Below, piece after piece: positions 41,415-52,246 of a DNA stretch of 64,000 bases (the stretch's first letter is position 1; every line of letters begins with the position of its first letter). The notes below the pieces were generated by a model that saw only the letters and a program-made list of their open reading frames with translations, was not told where the DNA came from and searched no databases. This DNA is from Candidatus Thioglobus sp. GTDB taxonomy: Bacteria > Pseudomonadota > Gammaproteobacteria > PS1 > Pseudothioglobaceae. The position numbers were made by a program, and so were the translations under genes. Location: assembly GCA_028352435.1 (NCBI GenBank), contig JAOMMB010000003.1, forward strand, positions 1 through 64,000, read 5' to 3'.

Positions 41415-42056
41415 CTATTTGAAAAATAAGACAACATCTTTGTCATAAAATTTAATTTGTGCATTCCATTTTTTGGCAAGATGGTTCATTGTTTTTTTGC
41501 TAAAAAAACATATGTGTGTTGTGTCATCTTTGTAATGCCAAGATGAAAAATCAATCTCTTGGCTTAACATGCTGGTCATAACTGCTAGCACGCCACCTGG
41601 GTTTAAAAGCCTAAACAACCGACTTAGCTCTTTTCCAGGCTCGTCTAAGTGCTCGGCCACTTCTGTGGCTGTAATAAAATCGTATTGATTATTAAAGATA
41701 TCAGAATTATTGGCGTAGTACTTATCAAATAAATCGACAGCATAGCCTTTTTCTTCAAACATCAGTGATAAGGTCGGCCCTGGGCCGCAGCCAAAATCTA
41801 AGCCTTTAGCGCCTGGTTTAATGCAATCCAAAACGGGGTTAAACACCCGAGACAAGAACGCACGATAATGTTCGTCTTCTGGATTATTTTGATGTAAATC
41901 GTAACGAGATTTTTCGTCAGTATTATTTAAATGAAAACGCTTTGGTGAAAATACTAATTCACACGTTGAGCAACGCAAGTAGCTAGAATTTTCATTTGAA
42001 TAATAAAGATGAGTATCTGTAGAGTCGCACAACACACAAGAATGATCTTGATTCAT
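41415..42056 (-). CDS. Class I SAM-dependent methyltransferase with N-terminal zinc-ribbon
   Basis: CVLCDS...LRCSTCELVF; GLDFGCGPGPTLSLMFEEKG; ATEVAEHLDEPGKEL. Confidence 0.85.
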   Translation of the reverse strand: MNQDHSCVLCDSTDTHLYYSNENSSYLRCSTCELVFSPKRFHLNNTDEKSRYDLHQNNPEDEHYRAFLSRVFNPVLDCIKPGAKGLDFGCGPGPTLSLMFEEKGYAVDLFDKYYANNSDIFNNQYDFITATEVAEHLDEPGKELSRLFRLLNPGGVLAVMTSMLSQEIDFSSWHYKDDTTHICFFSKKTMNHLAKKWNAQIKFYDKDVVLFFK

Positions 42057-42075
42057 TGTACGACGCTTAAACTAA

Positions 42076-42558
42076 CTAGTGTGAACAAGACTCAGAATGA
42101 ACATGACCGTGCTCTAACTCATCTTTTGTAGCCTCTCTAACGTTTTCAATGCTTACGTTAAAGTGTAGTGTTTCACCAGCTAATGGATGATTGGCATTAA
42201 TCGTAACCGTTTCTTCGTTGATCTTTTCAACATGAACAATAAATGGATTACCCTGCTCATCTTGAGATTGAAGCTCCATGCCTATTTCTATCTTATCAAT
42301 ACCTTGTAAAGCTTCTTTTGGAATCTCTTGGATAGCCTCTTCATGATGAACGCCGTATGCATCTTCAGGCTCAATAGATACATCACAAGTCTCGCCTATT
42401 TTTAATCCTTCAAGCGCTTTTTCTAAACCTGGAATAATATGTCCATGTCCTTGAATAAATGGCATAGGCTCTTTGCCTTTCGATGTATCAATTATTTCAC
42501 CAGCATCATTTTTTAGGGTGTAGTGCATTTCAACTACCGCATCTTTTTTAATTGTCAT
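42076..42558 (-). CDS. slyD: FKBP-type peptidyl-prolyl isomerase SlyD
   Basis: MHYTLKNDAGEIIDTS, PMPFIQGHGHIIPGLEKAL, His-containing C-terminus. Confidence 0.92.
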   Translation of the reverse strand: MTIKKDAVVEMHYTLKNDAGEIIDTSKGKEPMPFIQGHGHIIPGLEKALEGLKIGETCDVSIEPEDAYGVHHEEAIQEIPKEALQGIDKIEIGMELQSQDEQGNPFIVHVEKINEETVTINANHPLAGETLHFNVSIENVREATKDELEHGHVHSESCSH

Positions 42559-42599
42559 TTTTTCTCCTTAAATTGGCCTAAGAGCCTGTGTTAATTATT

Positions 42600-42624
42600 A
42601 AAAAACCTGCATATTTACAGGTTT
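42600..42624 (-). terminator. Terminator-like hairpin downstream of the 42670 gene
   Basis: AAACCTG-catattta-CAGGTTT with adjacent A/T residues. Confidence 0.65.
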
Positions 42625-42669
42625 CTGAATTTGTCTTGATTACTAATTAGATTATATAGGGGCGCACCG

Positions 42670-43098
42670 TTACTTATTCAACCATCTACCCTGTGAAACC
42701 CACAATAACCATGAAGCTATAAAGGCAGCGAACAAGCCATTTTGAATCCACGGGTCAATTGGATATTGCTTAACCGCCAAGGCCGACAAGAACAACACCA
42801 AAACAACAAATCCAGTTTTGCACTTAATTCTATCTTTTTTTTGCTCGTGTCTCATGCAGTGCAAAATCACATCAACCAGATTTTTAAAAGGGTAGATAAG
42901 TAAAAAGATGATTAGAGGGGTTAAAATTACCGATATAGCGATTGAAATTACACCGTCAACATCTGCCTCAACAAAGCCTAAATAAGCGCCTATGTCCATA
43001 CCTGCAAGCGTTGAGATAATCCAATCTCCTGGAAAAGATGCCCACTCGATGGCAGTTTGGAATAATGACTCAGTAGTGTTGGCAGGATAATCTTTCAT
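42670..43098 (-). CDS. Hypothetical membrane protein
   Basis: 142 aa with 3-4 predicted hydrophobic segments. Confidence 0.6.
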   Translation of the reverse strand: MKDYPANTTESLFQTAIEWASFPGDWIISTLAGMDIGAYLGFVEADVDGVISIAISVILTPLIIFLLIYPFKNLVDVILHCMRHEQKKDRIKCKTGFVVLVLFLSALAVKQYPIDPWIQNGLFAAFIASWLLWVSQGRWLNK

Positions 43099-43180
43099 AG
43101 TAGTTATTTAGATAAAATAATTAGAATGTATTTTATTAGAGACTTAATAAAAATGTTGTCAATATTTAAAGTTTAGATAG

Positions 43181-43363
43181 TTAAATGCCATCGCTCTTTA
43201 ACTCATACAAGATATCACTAATCTGATACTGCGGCTTAAAATCTGGCACAATTTGAATTAAAAGTTTATGTAGATTCTCATGATCACAACTCTCGATTGC
43301 GCCATTTAACTCTTCTAATACTGGCTTTAGCTCATCCCAAGCTAGCATCTCTTCTTGTACACG
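43181..43363 (-). pseudogene. Remnant of the C-terminus of a CapD/FlaA1-type nucleoside-diphosphate-sugar dehydratase/epimerase
   Basis: RVQEEMLAWDELKPVLEELNGAIESCDHENLHKLLIQIVPDFKPQYQISDILYELKS resembles the tail of this family; no catalytic domain upstream. Confidence 0.55.
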
Positions 43364-43394
43364 AAAATTGTACGAAATACAAAGTAAGATAGGC

Positions 43395-43426
43395 GAAAAA
43401 AAACCCCGCATTACTGCAGGGTTTTA
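43395..43426 (-). terminator. Terminator downstream of tRNA-Lys
   Basis: Minus strand AAAACCCTGCAGTAATGCGGGGTTTTTTTT. Confidence 0.75.
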
Positions 43427-43447
43427 ATAACCCAAAAGGGAATAGTA

Positions 43448-43523
43448 TGGTGGGGCGTGAGCGATTTGAACGCTCGACCAGCGGATTAAAAGTCCGATGC
43501 TCTACCAACTGAGCTAACGCCCC
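43448..43523 (-). tRNA. tRNA-Lys (anticodon UUU), CCA encoded
   Basis: GGGGCGTTAGCTCAGTTGGTAGAGCATCGGACTTTTAATCCGCTGGTCGAGCGTTCAAATCGCTCACGCCCCACCA. Confidence 0.97.
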
Positions 43524-43594
43524 ATATTAGTTTTTTCAACACTTGGTGCGAAAAGTGAAATTATACATTATCTCTATTTAAAAACAATCAAAAA

Positions 43595-43873
43595 TCAGCC
43601 TTTATTTACTATTTCTTTCAAGGATTTCCCTGGCTTAAAAAAAGGTACGTATTTTTCTTCAACCTGTGTTCTTTCGCTAGTTTTTGGATTGATACCTTGG
43701 CGTGCCTTTCGATGTTTTTTTAAAAAACCACCAAATCCTCTAATCTCAACACCCTCGCCCGATACAATCGATTGGGTAATACTTTCTATAATTAAATCAA
43801 CTGCTAATTTAACGTCAGACTTGGGTAAGCTGGTATTTTCGGTTAAGTTTTGAACTAGATCGGTTTTTTTCAT
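43595..43873 (-). CDS. ihfB: Integration host factor subunit beta
   Basis: HU/IHF fold: EGVEIRGFGGFLKKHRKARQGINPKT; downstream of rpsA. Confidence 0.9.
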   Translation of the reverse strand: MKKTDLVQNLTENTSLPKSDVKLAVDLIIESITQSIVSGEGVEIRGFGGFLKKHRKARQGINPKTSERTQVEEKYVPFFKPGKSLKEIVNKG

Positions 43874-43884
43874 AATTTCACCAT

Positions 43885-43925
43885 AAAAAAAGGCCGCTTT
43901 GTATTCCTACTCAGCGGCCTTTTTA
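43885..43925 (-). terminator. Terminator between rpsA and ihfB
   Basis: AAAAGGCCGCT ... AGCGGCCTTTTT. Confidence 0.85.
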
Positions 43926-43936
43926 ATCGTCAAGAT

Positions 43937-45613
43937 TTACTTATCTTTTGCTTGCTTAAGTAAGTCACCTAATGTTGAACCTGCTACTTCATCAGAAGAC
44001 TGCTTATTGTAGTCTGCCATAGCTGCTTGCTCTTCAACTGAGTTCTTAGCTTTAACACTAACAGAAACGTTGCGAGATCTTCTATCAACATTCATAATAA
44101 CAACTTCAATTTCTTGACCTGTTTTTAGGACTGTTGTTGCGTCTTCAACACGCTCTTGTGAAATCTCACCCGCTTTTAAGTAACCAGTAATATCTTCAGC
44201 TAAGCTGATAACTGCACCACGTGGATCAACTTCCATGATGGTACCTTTAACAATAGTACCCTTCTTGTTAGCAGACGCATATTGCATAAAGTCGTCTTCA
44301 GCTAATTGCTTAATACCTAATGAAATGCGTTCTTTCTCAGCATCGATATTTAGAATAACAACTTCTAATTCTTGACCTTTAGAGTAGCTTGATACTAATT
44401 CTTCAGCAGATTGTTTATCCCAAGAGATATCAGCTAAGTGAATTAGACCATCAATACCACCTTGTAAACCAACAAATAAACCGAAGTCAGTGATTGACTT
44501 AACATTAACGATAATCTTATCGCCTTTGTTTTGAGTTGCTTCAAATGCTTCCCAAGGGTTCTCTAATGCTTGCTTCATTGATAATGAAATACGGTGCTTA
44601 GATTCTTGTACATCTAAGATCACTACGTCAACTTCTTGACCTAGCTTAACAATCTTAGAAGGACGAGCGTTTGCGTTTGTCCAATCCATTTCTGAAACGT
44701 GAACCAAACCTTCAACACCGTCTTCAATTCGTACAAATGCTCCGTAGTCAGTAAGATTAGAAACAGTACCTGTAACTTTCTTACCAATTGGTAAGCGATC
44801 TGAAATACTATCCCAAGGACTAGCAGAAAGCTGCTTAAGGCCTAGTGATACACGCATCTTCTCTTTATCGTAGTTAAGAACTTTAACTTTGATCTTATCG
44901 CCAATTGTTAGCTTCTCAGATGGGTGGTTAACACGCGTCCAAGAGATATCTGTAATATGAAGTAAACCATCAACGCCACCAAGATCAACAAATGCACCAT
45001 AATCAGCCAAGTTTTTGACGATACCGTCGATTTCCTTACCTTCTTCAAGTGTCTCAAGTAATGCTTCACGATCTGCTGAGTTAGCTTCTTGCATAACTGC
45101 TTTTCTAGAAATAACGATGTTGTTTCTAACTTCGTCCATTTTGATAACGATGGCTTCAATTTCTTGACCTGTTAGGTAAGAGAAGTCTTTAACTGGGCGA
45201 ACGTCAACTAATGAGCCCGGTAAGAATGCCTTAACAAGGCCAATATCAACAGTCAAACCACCTTTAACAGCACCAGTTACAATACCAGTGACTGTCTCTT
45301 TAGAGTTCATTGCTGTTTCTAAAGACTTCCAAAGCTTAATACGTTTAGCATCAGCGTATGACAACAGTGTATTACCTAGGCCATCGTCGATTGATTTAAG
45401 AGCGACTTCTACAATATCACCTTCTGCAACCTCTATTTCACCTTTTGGATTTTTAAATTCGTCTAGAGAGATAAATCCCTCTGATTTTAGTCCAACGTTT
45501 ACAATCGCTTTTTCGCGATTAAGACTAATTACGGTACCCATTAATAAGGCGCCTACTTTTACGTTTTGTTGTTCTACGCTGTTTTCAAACAGCTCAGCAA
45601 ATGATTCTGACAT
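43937..45613 (-). CDS. rpsA: 30S ribosomal protein S1
   Basis: Multiple S1 repeats (DYGAFVDLGGVDGLLHITDISW etc.); 558 aa. Confidence 0.97.
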   Translation of the reverse strand: MSESFAELFENSVEQQNVKVGALLMGTVISLNREKAIVNVGLKSEGFISLDEFKNPKGEIEVAEGDIVEVALKSIDDGLGNTLLSYADAKRIKLWKSLETAMNSKETVTGIVTGAVKGGLTVDIGLVKAFLPGSLVDVRPVKDFSYLTGQEIEAIVIKMDEVRNNIVISRKAVMQEANSADREALLETLEEGKEIDGIVKNLADYGAFVDLGGVDGLLHITDISWTRVNHPSEKLTIGDKIKVKVLNYDKEKMRVSLGLKQLSASPWDSISDRLPIGKKVTGTVSNLTDYGAFVRIEDGVEGLVHVSEMDWTNANARPSKIVKLGQEVDVVILDVQESKHRISLSMKQALENPWEAFEATQNKGDKIIVNVKSITDFGLFVGLQGGIDGLIHLADISWDKQSAEELVSSYSKGQELEVVILNIDAEKERISLGIKQLAEDDFMQYASANKKGTIVKGTIMEVDPRGAVISLAEDITGYLKAGEISQERVEDATTVLKTGQEIEVVIMNVDRRSRNVSVSVKAKNSVEEQAAMADYNKQSSDEVAGSTLGDLLKQAKDK

Positions 45614-45708
45614 ATTTTCTTCTTTTGATATTGACCGGTAATTCTTTAGGCTATTTACGGTTTACGCCTAATGCATATCGGGTTAGTTTATTTATAAAGC
45701 TTAACCGC

Positions 45709-46377
45709 TTAAGCTTTAACCAGTTCGCTCACTTGAGCGATTACCTCATCTAATGATAACTCAGTGGTATCAATGATGAGAGCATCTTTCGCAGGTTTTA
45801 AAGGAGAATGCTTACGCGAACTATCTCGTGCATCTCGTGCTTCAACCTCTGCTAAGATTTGCGACATTATACCCTTATGACCCTGTGCTTGCAATTGTTT
45901 TAGGCGCCTATTAGCACGCTCTTCACTGTTTGCAGTTAGGTAAACTTTAAATTTAGCCTCTTTAAAAACTACCGTGCCCATATCACGACCATCAGCCACT
46001 AAGCCGGGTGGCATGGCAAAGTCTTGTTGACGTTTTAATAAGGCACTGCGTACAACACCAATTGAGGCAATTTTTGAAGCCATCTCGCCAGTTGTCTCTA
46101 ATCGCAATGCTTTAGAAACATCATGCCCATCAAGATAAACGCTCACTAATTCACTATCTGATTGAGTTTTAAACGCTAAATCTAGATGGGTAGCTATTTT
46201 TACCAAGGCCGGTTCATCAATAATATCAACACTCCTACTCTCTACAGCTAAAGCAAAAGCGCGATAAATAGCACCTGAATCAAGCAGATTCCAACCTAAT
46301 TTTTGAGCAATAACGCGAGCAACCGTACCTTTGCCAACACCACTTGGGCCGTCGATGGTTAGAACAGGTGTACTCAT
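45709..46377 (-). CDS. cmk: Cytidylate kinase
   Basis: LTIDGPSGVGKGTVARVIA, LVADGRDMGTVVF, DARDSSR. Confidence 0.96.
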   Translation of the reverse strand: MSTPVLTIDGPSGVGKGTVARVIAQKLGWNLLDSGAIYRAFALAVESRSVDIIDEPALVKIATHLDLAFKTQSDSELVSVYLDGHDVSKALRLETTGEMASKIASIGVVRSALLKRQQDFAMPPGLVADGRDMGTVVFKEAKFKVYLTANSEERANRRLKQLQAQGHKGIMSQILAEVEARDARDSSRKHSPLKPAKDALIIDTTELSLDEVIAQVSELVKA

Positions 46378-46423
46378 TTAGTTTCAGGGCGCAGCCCAAG
46401 ACTACTTCCTCGATAAAAATATA

Positions 46424-47917
46424 TCATATTTTTACCTCAGGTCGCATATGCGGGAACAATAAAACATCTCGAATCGATGGTGAATCTGTAAATAGCATCA
46501 CCAATCGATCAATACCGATACCTTCGCCTGCTGTTGGCGGCATGCCGTATTCTAGTGCGCGAATATAATCTGAATCATAGTGCATGGCTTCGTCATCACC
46601 GGCATCTTTTTCAGCCACTTGTGCCTTAAAGCGCTCAGCTTGATCTTGTGCATCGTTAAGCTCAGAAAAACCATTAGCAATTTCACGTCCACCAATAAAC
46701 AACTCGAAGCGATCAGTGATAAATGGATTATCGTCATTGCGCCTTGCAAGTGGTGAAACTTCAGTAGGATATTGGGTAATAAATGTCGGCTGCATGAGTC
46801 TTTCTTCAACCGTTTTTTCAAATATTTCGATTTGAATTTTGCCCAAACCCCAGCCACTTTTAACTTGGATACCTAATTTTTCAGCAGTAGCTTTAGCATT
46901 GTCTTCATTTAAATCCTCAGGCTTAAAGGTTGGATTGTGTGCAAGAATTGAATCAAACACGCTAATACGATTAAACGACTTCGAGAAATCAAAATCATCA
47001 CCTTGATAATGAATTGTGTCACTGCCACAAACATCCACAGCAATTCCGCGAAAGAGTTTTTCAGTCAAATCCATCAGATCATGATAGGTAGCATAAGCTT
47101 GATAAAACTCAATCATGGTAAATTCTGGATTATGGCGTGTTGATAAGCCTTCATTTCTAAAATTACGATTAATTTCAAACACTCGATCCATACCGCCAAC
47201 CACCAAACGCTTTAAATAAAGCTCAGGGGCGATACGCAAAAACATCGGCATATCTAGTGCATTGTGATGTGTTTCAAACGGCTTAGCAGTAGCGCCACCA
47301 GGAATAGTTTGCAACATAGGGGTTTCCACTTCCATGAAATCCGCTTCATTGAAGAAATTACGAATGTAAGTCACAATTGCACTTCGGCGCTTAAAAGTAT
47401 CTCTTGCTTGTTCATTAGTAATTAAATCTACATAACGCTGGCGATATCTAGTTTCTTGATCAGACAGGCCGTGGAATTTTTCAGGCAATGGTCTTAATGA
47501 TTTAGTCAGTAGCTTAATACTATCAACACGTACTGAAAGCTCACCTACATTAGTTTTAAACAAGGTGCCCGTTGCTGCCAAGATGTCGCCAATATCCCAT
47601 TTTTTAAACTGCTCGTTGTAAAAGCCTTCGGGCAATTCATCGCGGGTGGCAAATATTTGGATGCTCCCGCTAGAGTCTTGTATAGAGGCGAAACTTGCTT
47701 TACCCATGACACGCTTGAGCATCATGCGGCCTGCAATCGAAACTTTGATAGATTTCTCTTCTAGATCTTCTTTAGAAAATTGATTGTACTCATCAGCCAG
47801 GTTTTGCGCCAAATGTTCAGGTTTAAAATCATTGACAAATGGATTGCCTGATTTTCTTAATAGATCCAGTTTTGATTTTCTTTCAGAAATTAACTTGTTA
47901 TCGTCTTGATTGCTCAT
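46424..47917 (-). CDS. lysS: Lysyl-tRNA synthetase (class II)
   Basis: [39 protein letters not shown] motif 3. Confidence 0.96.
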   Translation of the reverse strand: MSNQDDNKLISERKSKLDLLRKSGNPFVNDFKPEHLAQNLADEYNQFSKEDLEEKSIKVSIAGRMMLKRVMGKASFASIQDSSGSIQIFATRDELPEGFYNEQFKKWDIGDILAATGTLFKTNVGELSVRVDSIKLLTKSLRPLPEKFHGLSDQETRYRQRYVDLITNEQARDTFKRRSAIVTYIRNFFNEADFMEVETPMLQTIPGGATAKPFETHHNALDMPMFLRIAPELYLKRLVVGGMDRVFEINRNFRNEGLSTRHNPEFTMIEFYQAYATYHDLMDLTEKLFRGIAVDVCGSDTIHYQGDDFDFSKSFNRISVFDSILAHNPTFKPEDLNEDNAKATAEKLGIQVKSGWGLGKIQIEIFEKTVEERLMQPTFITQYPTEVSPLARRNDDNPFITDRFELFIGGREIANGFSELNDAQDQAERFKAQVAEKDAGDDEAMHYDSDYIRALEYGMPPTAGEGIGIDRLVMLFTDSPSIRDVLLFPHMRPEVKI

Positions 47918-47922
47918 AAGGT

Positions 47923-48588
47923 TTATTGGGATGTTTTTTGCTCTAATTCTTGTTGTGCAAGTGATTTGGCTTTGGTTAAGTCTTGCTCTGCTTGGATCGT
48001 CTTGCCCATGCGCTTTAGTAAAGTGCCACGATTATAATAGGCTTGATAAAAATTTGCATCCAATTCAATGGCTTTATTTAAGTCGTGCAATGCTAAATCA
48101 TCTTTAGCAGTTTTAATATAGGCATTTCCACGATTATAAATAGCTGCTATATAATCTGCATCTAAACTAATTGCTTGTGAATAAGCGTTAATGGCTTTAT
48201 CACTTTGCTCTAGACGATCATAGCAATTACCTAGATTATTAAATGCACCGCTGTCGGTTTTTTTGAGTGCAATGGCTTGTTCAAAATATTCAACTGCAGA
48301 GCTAAAATTTTCTTTTTCTTGCTCTAAATAGGCCAAGCAAAAATAAGCCTCAGCACTATTTGGATTAGCTTTAATAGCATTTGACATGCTTTCAACTGCT
48401 AAATCATTATTACCCTGTAATTGATGAAGATTTCCCAAACTAAGGTGTGCGTTAGCTTTAAGGGCTTCATCTGCATCTACATGATTAACCAGTCCATTCC
48501 ATGCTTGAATAGCCAATGAAAGATCACCATTTTTCTGATGTGTATAGGCACTAACCATTAAGTCACTTAATTGTGTTTCTGTATTCAT
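47923..48588 (-). CDS. TPR-repeat protein
   Basis: Repeated TPR signatures ([28 protein letters not shown]). Confidence 0.88.
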   Translation of the reverse strand: MNTETQLSDLMVSAYTHQKNGDLSLAIQAWNGLVNHVDADEALKANAHLSLGNLHQLQGNNDLAVESMSNAIKANPNSAEAYFCLAYLEQEKENFSSAVEYFEQAIALKKTDSGAFNNLGNCYDRLEQSDKAINAYSQAISLDADYIAAIYNRGNAYIKTAKDDLALHDLNKAIELDANFYQAYYNRGTLLKRMGKTIQAEQDLTKAKSLAQQELEQKTSQ

Positions 48589-48986
48589 ATTAAGCTAATA
48601 ATTAGTTTTCTAATGTTGTTTCCAGTTCGATGCTCATACAAATACAAGCCTTGAAATTTGCCCAAGGCAAGCGATCCTTGAACAATAGGAATGGTTTTTT
48701 GCTCACCTGTAAATATAGAGCGAATATGGCCAGACATATCAAAATCGCCTTCATTACAATGGCGGTAATCTGGATTAGCATCAGGAATATATTGTTGAAA
48801 ATAATCTTCAATATCTAGTAACAAATTAGCATCTTCATTGCCCGTGATCATTAACGATGCTGATGTATGGGCAACAAATACATGGCACAATTGGGCTTTA
48901 GTGGCATTAATTATCTCATTTATCTGAGTGGTAATATCAACAGCGCCACGACCATTGGTCGTCACAATTAACTCATGTTGGCTCAC
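48585..48986 (-). CDS. YjbQ/UPF0047-family protein
   Basis: FVAHTSASLMITGNEDA, HIRSIFTGEQKTIPIVQGSLALGKFQGLYLYEHR. Confidence 0.9.
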   Translation of the reverse strand: MSQHELIVTTNGRGAVDITTQINEIINATKAQLCHVFVAHTSASLMITGNEDANLLLDIEDYFQQYIPDANPDYRHCNEGDFDMSGHIRSIFTGEQKTIPIVQGSLALGKFQGLYLYEHRTGNNIRKLIISLI

Positions 48987-49450
48987 TTTAATAAATCCTT
49001 AGCTTTTTGCGTATCAACTACTTCAAGATCCTTAGAAGGTTTTTTACCCAGAGTTTTGATAAAGAAAAACATTCCAAGTATTAAAAACACAAATGGTGCA
49101 TACCATAAAAGATACGTATTTTTATTCATCGGCGGTTTAAAAACCACAAAATCACCATAGCGATCTGTCATATATTTGCGAATATCGTCATCTGTTTGAT
49201 TATTAACAATTAGTTCGCGTACTTTTTTACGCAAGTCTTTGGCAAGGCCAGCATTTGAGCCACCAATACTTTGCCCCTGGCAAACTGGACAGCGGATCTC
49301 GTCAACTAAACTACTATACCTTTGTTGATGCTTCTCATTTGTAAAGCTATTTGCCTCGATACTTTCAGCGTAAACAGGCTGAAATGCCAACAACATAATA
49401 CATAGGCTAACTCTTTTAAATAGAGCCGTTGTTTGGGTAAAATTTCGCAT
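48983..49450 (-). CDS. ccmH: Cytochrome c-type biogenesis protein CcmH
   Basis: RCPVCQGQSIGGSNAGLAKDLRKKVRELI; YMTDRYGDFVVFKPPMN. Confidence 0.93.
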   Translation of the reverse strand: MRNFTQTTALFKRVSLCIMLLAFQPVYAESIEANSFTNEKHQQRYSSLVDEIRCPVCQGQSIGGSNAGLAKDLRKKVRELIVNNQTDDDIRKYMTDRYGDFVVFKPPMNKNTYLLWYAPFVFLILGMFFFIKTLGKKPSKDLEVVDTQKAKDLLK

Positions 49451-49512
49451 ACGCTATTCATGAACGATAAAACCTCGATTTTACACTTTCCAAGGAAAAT
49501 AAAAGAAGCACC

Positions 49513-51372
49513 ATGCCATTAATTACACTTGACAATATTTCTTTAAGTTTTTCAGATAAACCTATTCTTAACGAGGTAAGTTCCACGATTCTTAAAGGTG
49601 ACAAAATCGCGCTAATTGGTCGAAATGGTGAAGGAAAATCTACCTTTATGCGTATCTTGGCTAGTACTATTGAGCCAGACGATGGCAAGCTTAAAATTAA
49701 AAATGGCATAAAAATAAGCTATTTAGAACAAACACCGCCTGAAGATAACGATAAAACTCTTTTCAATATTGTATCTGAAGGCTTAGGGGAAGTTGGCGAT
49801 ACGATTGCCAAATATCAACATTTAATTAATTTGGGTGAGTTGGATAAAGCAAGTGAATTTCAGGAAAAAATAGACCAGCTTGATGGCTGGCAGTATCTTC
49901 ACAAAATTGAAACCATTCTAAATCGATTCTCTTTAAATGCACAAACTTCATTGTCAACTTTATCAGGTGGCTGGAGGCGTCGAGTGATGTTGGCGCGCGC
50001 CTTGATTCAAGAGCCAGATGTATTGTTATTAGATGAACCAACCAACCATATGGACATTACTGCTATCTTGGATTTAGAGCGCATGCTTAAGGAATACCAT
50101 GGAACGCTGGTAATTATTAGCCATGATCGTTCGTTTATTGCCGGCATTGTTAATAAAGTGTTTGATCTAGATCGTGGCCATCTAAGTGTCTTTGAGTGTG
50201 GCTATAAAGCTTATGTGAAGCGTAAAAATGAACAACTTCATGCAGAGGAAATTGCAAATGCTCGTTTTGACAAAAAAATGGCTCAGGAAGAGGTTTGGAT
50301 CAGACAAGGCATTAAAGCACGTCGCACCAGAAATGAAGGTCGAGTAAGATCTTTAGAGTCTATGCGAAAATCTTTTACTGATCGTCGCGCCAAAAAAGGT
50401 AATGTCAAAATTCATGCTTTAGAAGATGAAAATAGAGCCTCTAAGGTTGTATTTGAGGTGAAAAAAATCTCATATGAGATAGCTGGTTTAGAGCTGGTTA
50501 AAGACTTTTCAATGCTGGTTCTCAAAGGTGAAAAAATTGGCATTATTGGTGGCAATGGTAGTGGTAAATCAACATTTATCAAATTACTACTTGATGAACT
50601 TCAGCCAACCAAAGGCTCAATACGCCGCTCTAAAACTATTCAACTTGCCTATTTTGATCAAATGCGCGATAACCTTGATCCAAATATGAAAGCCATGGAC
50701 TTTGTCTCTGGTGGTCGTGAGCATATTGATGTTGCCGGAAAGAGTAAGCATATTATTGGCTATTTACGTCAATTTTTGTTCACTGGAAAACAGGCGATGG
50801 CACCTATTAGAATGTTTTCTGGTGGTGAAAAAAATCGACTCATGCTTGCCAAAATTTTGTCTCAGCCCGCTAATCTACTTGTACTCGATGAGCCTACAAA
50901 CGATTTAGATGTGGAAACTTTAGAGCTTTTAGAAGAGATGCTGGTTGATTACAACGGCACTTTAATTTTAATCTCTCATGATAGAACTTTTTTAAACAAT
51001 GTAGTTGGTTCAACGGTTGTTCTAGATGGTGATGGTGTCATTAACCAATATGCAGGTGGCTATGATGATTATCTTAGTCAAAAACAAGATAAGGTAGAAG
51101 CGCAAAAAACAAAGTCCAGTCCTAAGTCAAAACCAACTTCTGAAAAAACAGTTGACACGAATGCCAAAAAACTGACTTATAAGCAACAGCAAGAGCTTAA
51201 AAAATTACCTGGAAAAATTGAAAAAGCTGAAATAGAAATTGGCGAGATCCAAATGCAGCTTTCAGATCCAGAATTTTTCCAAACAGATGAATCTCAAGAT
51301 GCTCTGATTCGTTTAGCCAGATTAGAAACTGATTTAGCCCGTTATTTTGAAAAATGGGGGGAGCTTGAATGA
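49513..51372 (+). CDS. ABC-F family ATPase (Uup-like)
   Basis: Two ABC domains (GRNGEGKST, GGNGSGKST), C-terminal coiled coil typical of Uup. Confidence 0.9.
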   Translation: MPLITLDNISLSFSDKPILNEVSSTILKGDKIALIGRNGEGKSTFMRILASTIEPDDGKLKIKNGIKISYLEQTPPEDNDKTLFNIVSEGLGEVGDTIAKYQHLINLGELDKASEFQEKIDQLDGWQYLHKIETILNRFSLNAQTSLSTLSGGWRRRVMLARALIQEPDVLLLDEPTNHMDITAILDLERMLKEYHGTLVIISHDRSFIAGIVNKVFDLDRGHLSVFECGYKAYVKRKNEQLHAEEIANARFDKKMAQEEVWIRQGIKARRTRNEGRVRSLESMRKSFTDRRAKKGNVKIHALEDENRASKVVFEVKKISYEIAGLELVKDFSMLVLKGEKIGIIGGNGSGKSTFIKLLLDELQPTKGSIRRSKTIQLAYFDQMRDNLDPNMKAMDFVSGGREHIDVAGKSKHIIGYLRQFLFTGKQAMAPIRMFSGGEKNRLMLAKILSQPANLLVLDEPTNDLDVETLELLEEMLVDYNGTLILISHDRTFLNNVVGSTVVLDGDGVINQYAGGYDDYLSQKQDKVEAQKTKSSPKSKPTSEKTVDTNAKKLTYKQQQELKKLPGKIEKAEIEIGEIQMQLSDPEFFQTDESQDALIRLARLETDLARYFEKWGELE

Positions 51373-51914
51373 GTAAAGATATACCGCTTATTGTTGATTT
51401 AGATCACACGCTAATCAACACTGACTTACTTTTTGAATCCTCCAAAGGTGTTCTTAAACAGCAACCTTGGCTAATTTTATTGTATCCATTTTGGTTTTTT
51501 CAAGGTAAGGGTTATTTAAAAGACCAGCTGGTAAGACGCTTTACAATAGACGTCTCTGCCTTGCCTTATATTCAAGACACGATTGATTATATTAATGAGC
51601 GCAAAAAACAAGGCTCAACCATCATTCTTGCAACCGCCTCTCACAAAGATTATGCATTTGCTGTTGCTAATTATATTGACTTATTTGACGATGTTATGGC
51701 AAGTAATGCTGATTTCAACCTATCTTCGCACAATAAAGCAGACAAACTGGTAGAGAGATTTGGCTATAAAGGATTTGATTATATGGGTGATCATATGCGT
51801 GATATGCCTGTTTGGGAATCATCAAATTTGTCAATTTTAGTGAATGTTACCGATAAGATTATTAATCGTACTGCCCACTTAAATACGCTACTTATTTCCA
51901 AGAAAGATTCATGA
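51369..51914 (+). CDS. HAD-family hydrolase
   Basis: LIVDLDHTLINTDLL, ATASHKDYA, YMGDHMRDMPVW. Confidence 0.85.
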   Translation: MSKDIPLIVDLDHTLINTDLLFESSKGVLKQQPWLILLYPFWFFQGKGYLKDQLVRRFTIDVSALPYIQDTIDYINERKKQGSTIILATASHKDYAFAVANYIDLFDDVMASNADFNLSSHNKADKLVERFGYKGFDYMGDHMRDMPVWESSNLSILVNVTDKIINRTAHLNTLLISKKDS

Positions 51915-52240
51915 TACAGGCCTGGATATTTTTAATATTAGCCATCGCCTTAGAGGTTGGCGGCACGACTGCTATGAAATTCTCAGATGGCTTTAGTAAG
52001 CTACTACCCTCAGTGTTGATCTTTGTTTGCTACACTTTATCTTTTGTCTCCCTAACTTTTGCCTTGAAAAAATTTGAGATGGGGATTGCTTATGCAATTT
52101 GGGCGGGGCTTGGAACGGTACTAATTACTGTTATTGGTATTATGTATTTCGAAGAATCTTCTAATTTACTAAAATTTTTCAGTATTCTTTTGATTATGAT
52201 CGGTGTTATTGGCCTGCACTTAAGTAGCAATAACCCTTAG
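51911..52240 (+). CDS. SMR-family small multidrug/guanidinium transporter
   Basis: LILAIALEVGGTTAMKFSDGF, MGIAYAIWAGLGTVLITVIG. Confidence 0.92.
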   Translation: MIQAWIFLILAIALEVGGTTAMKFSDGFSKLLPSVLIFVCYTLSFVSLTFALKKFEMGIAYAIWAGLGTVLITVIGIMYFEESSNLLKFFSILLIMIGVIGLHLSSNNP

Positions 52241-52246
52241 CAAGAA

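Noticed and set aside
43595-43873. HU/IHF-like gene near tRNA-Lys considered as mobile-element DNA-binding protein
   Set aside because: Sequence and position after rpsA fit chromosomal ihfB; no integrase or att-like repeat seen
45288-45641. 117-aa ORF opposite rpsA
   Set aside because: Ser-rich shadow ORF of rpsA; not credible as a gene
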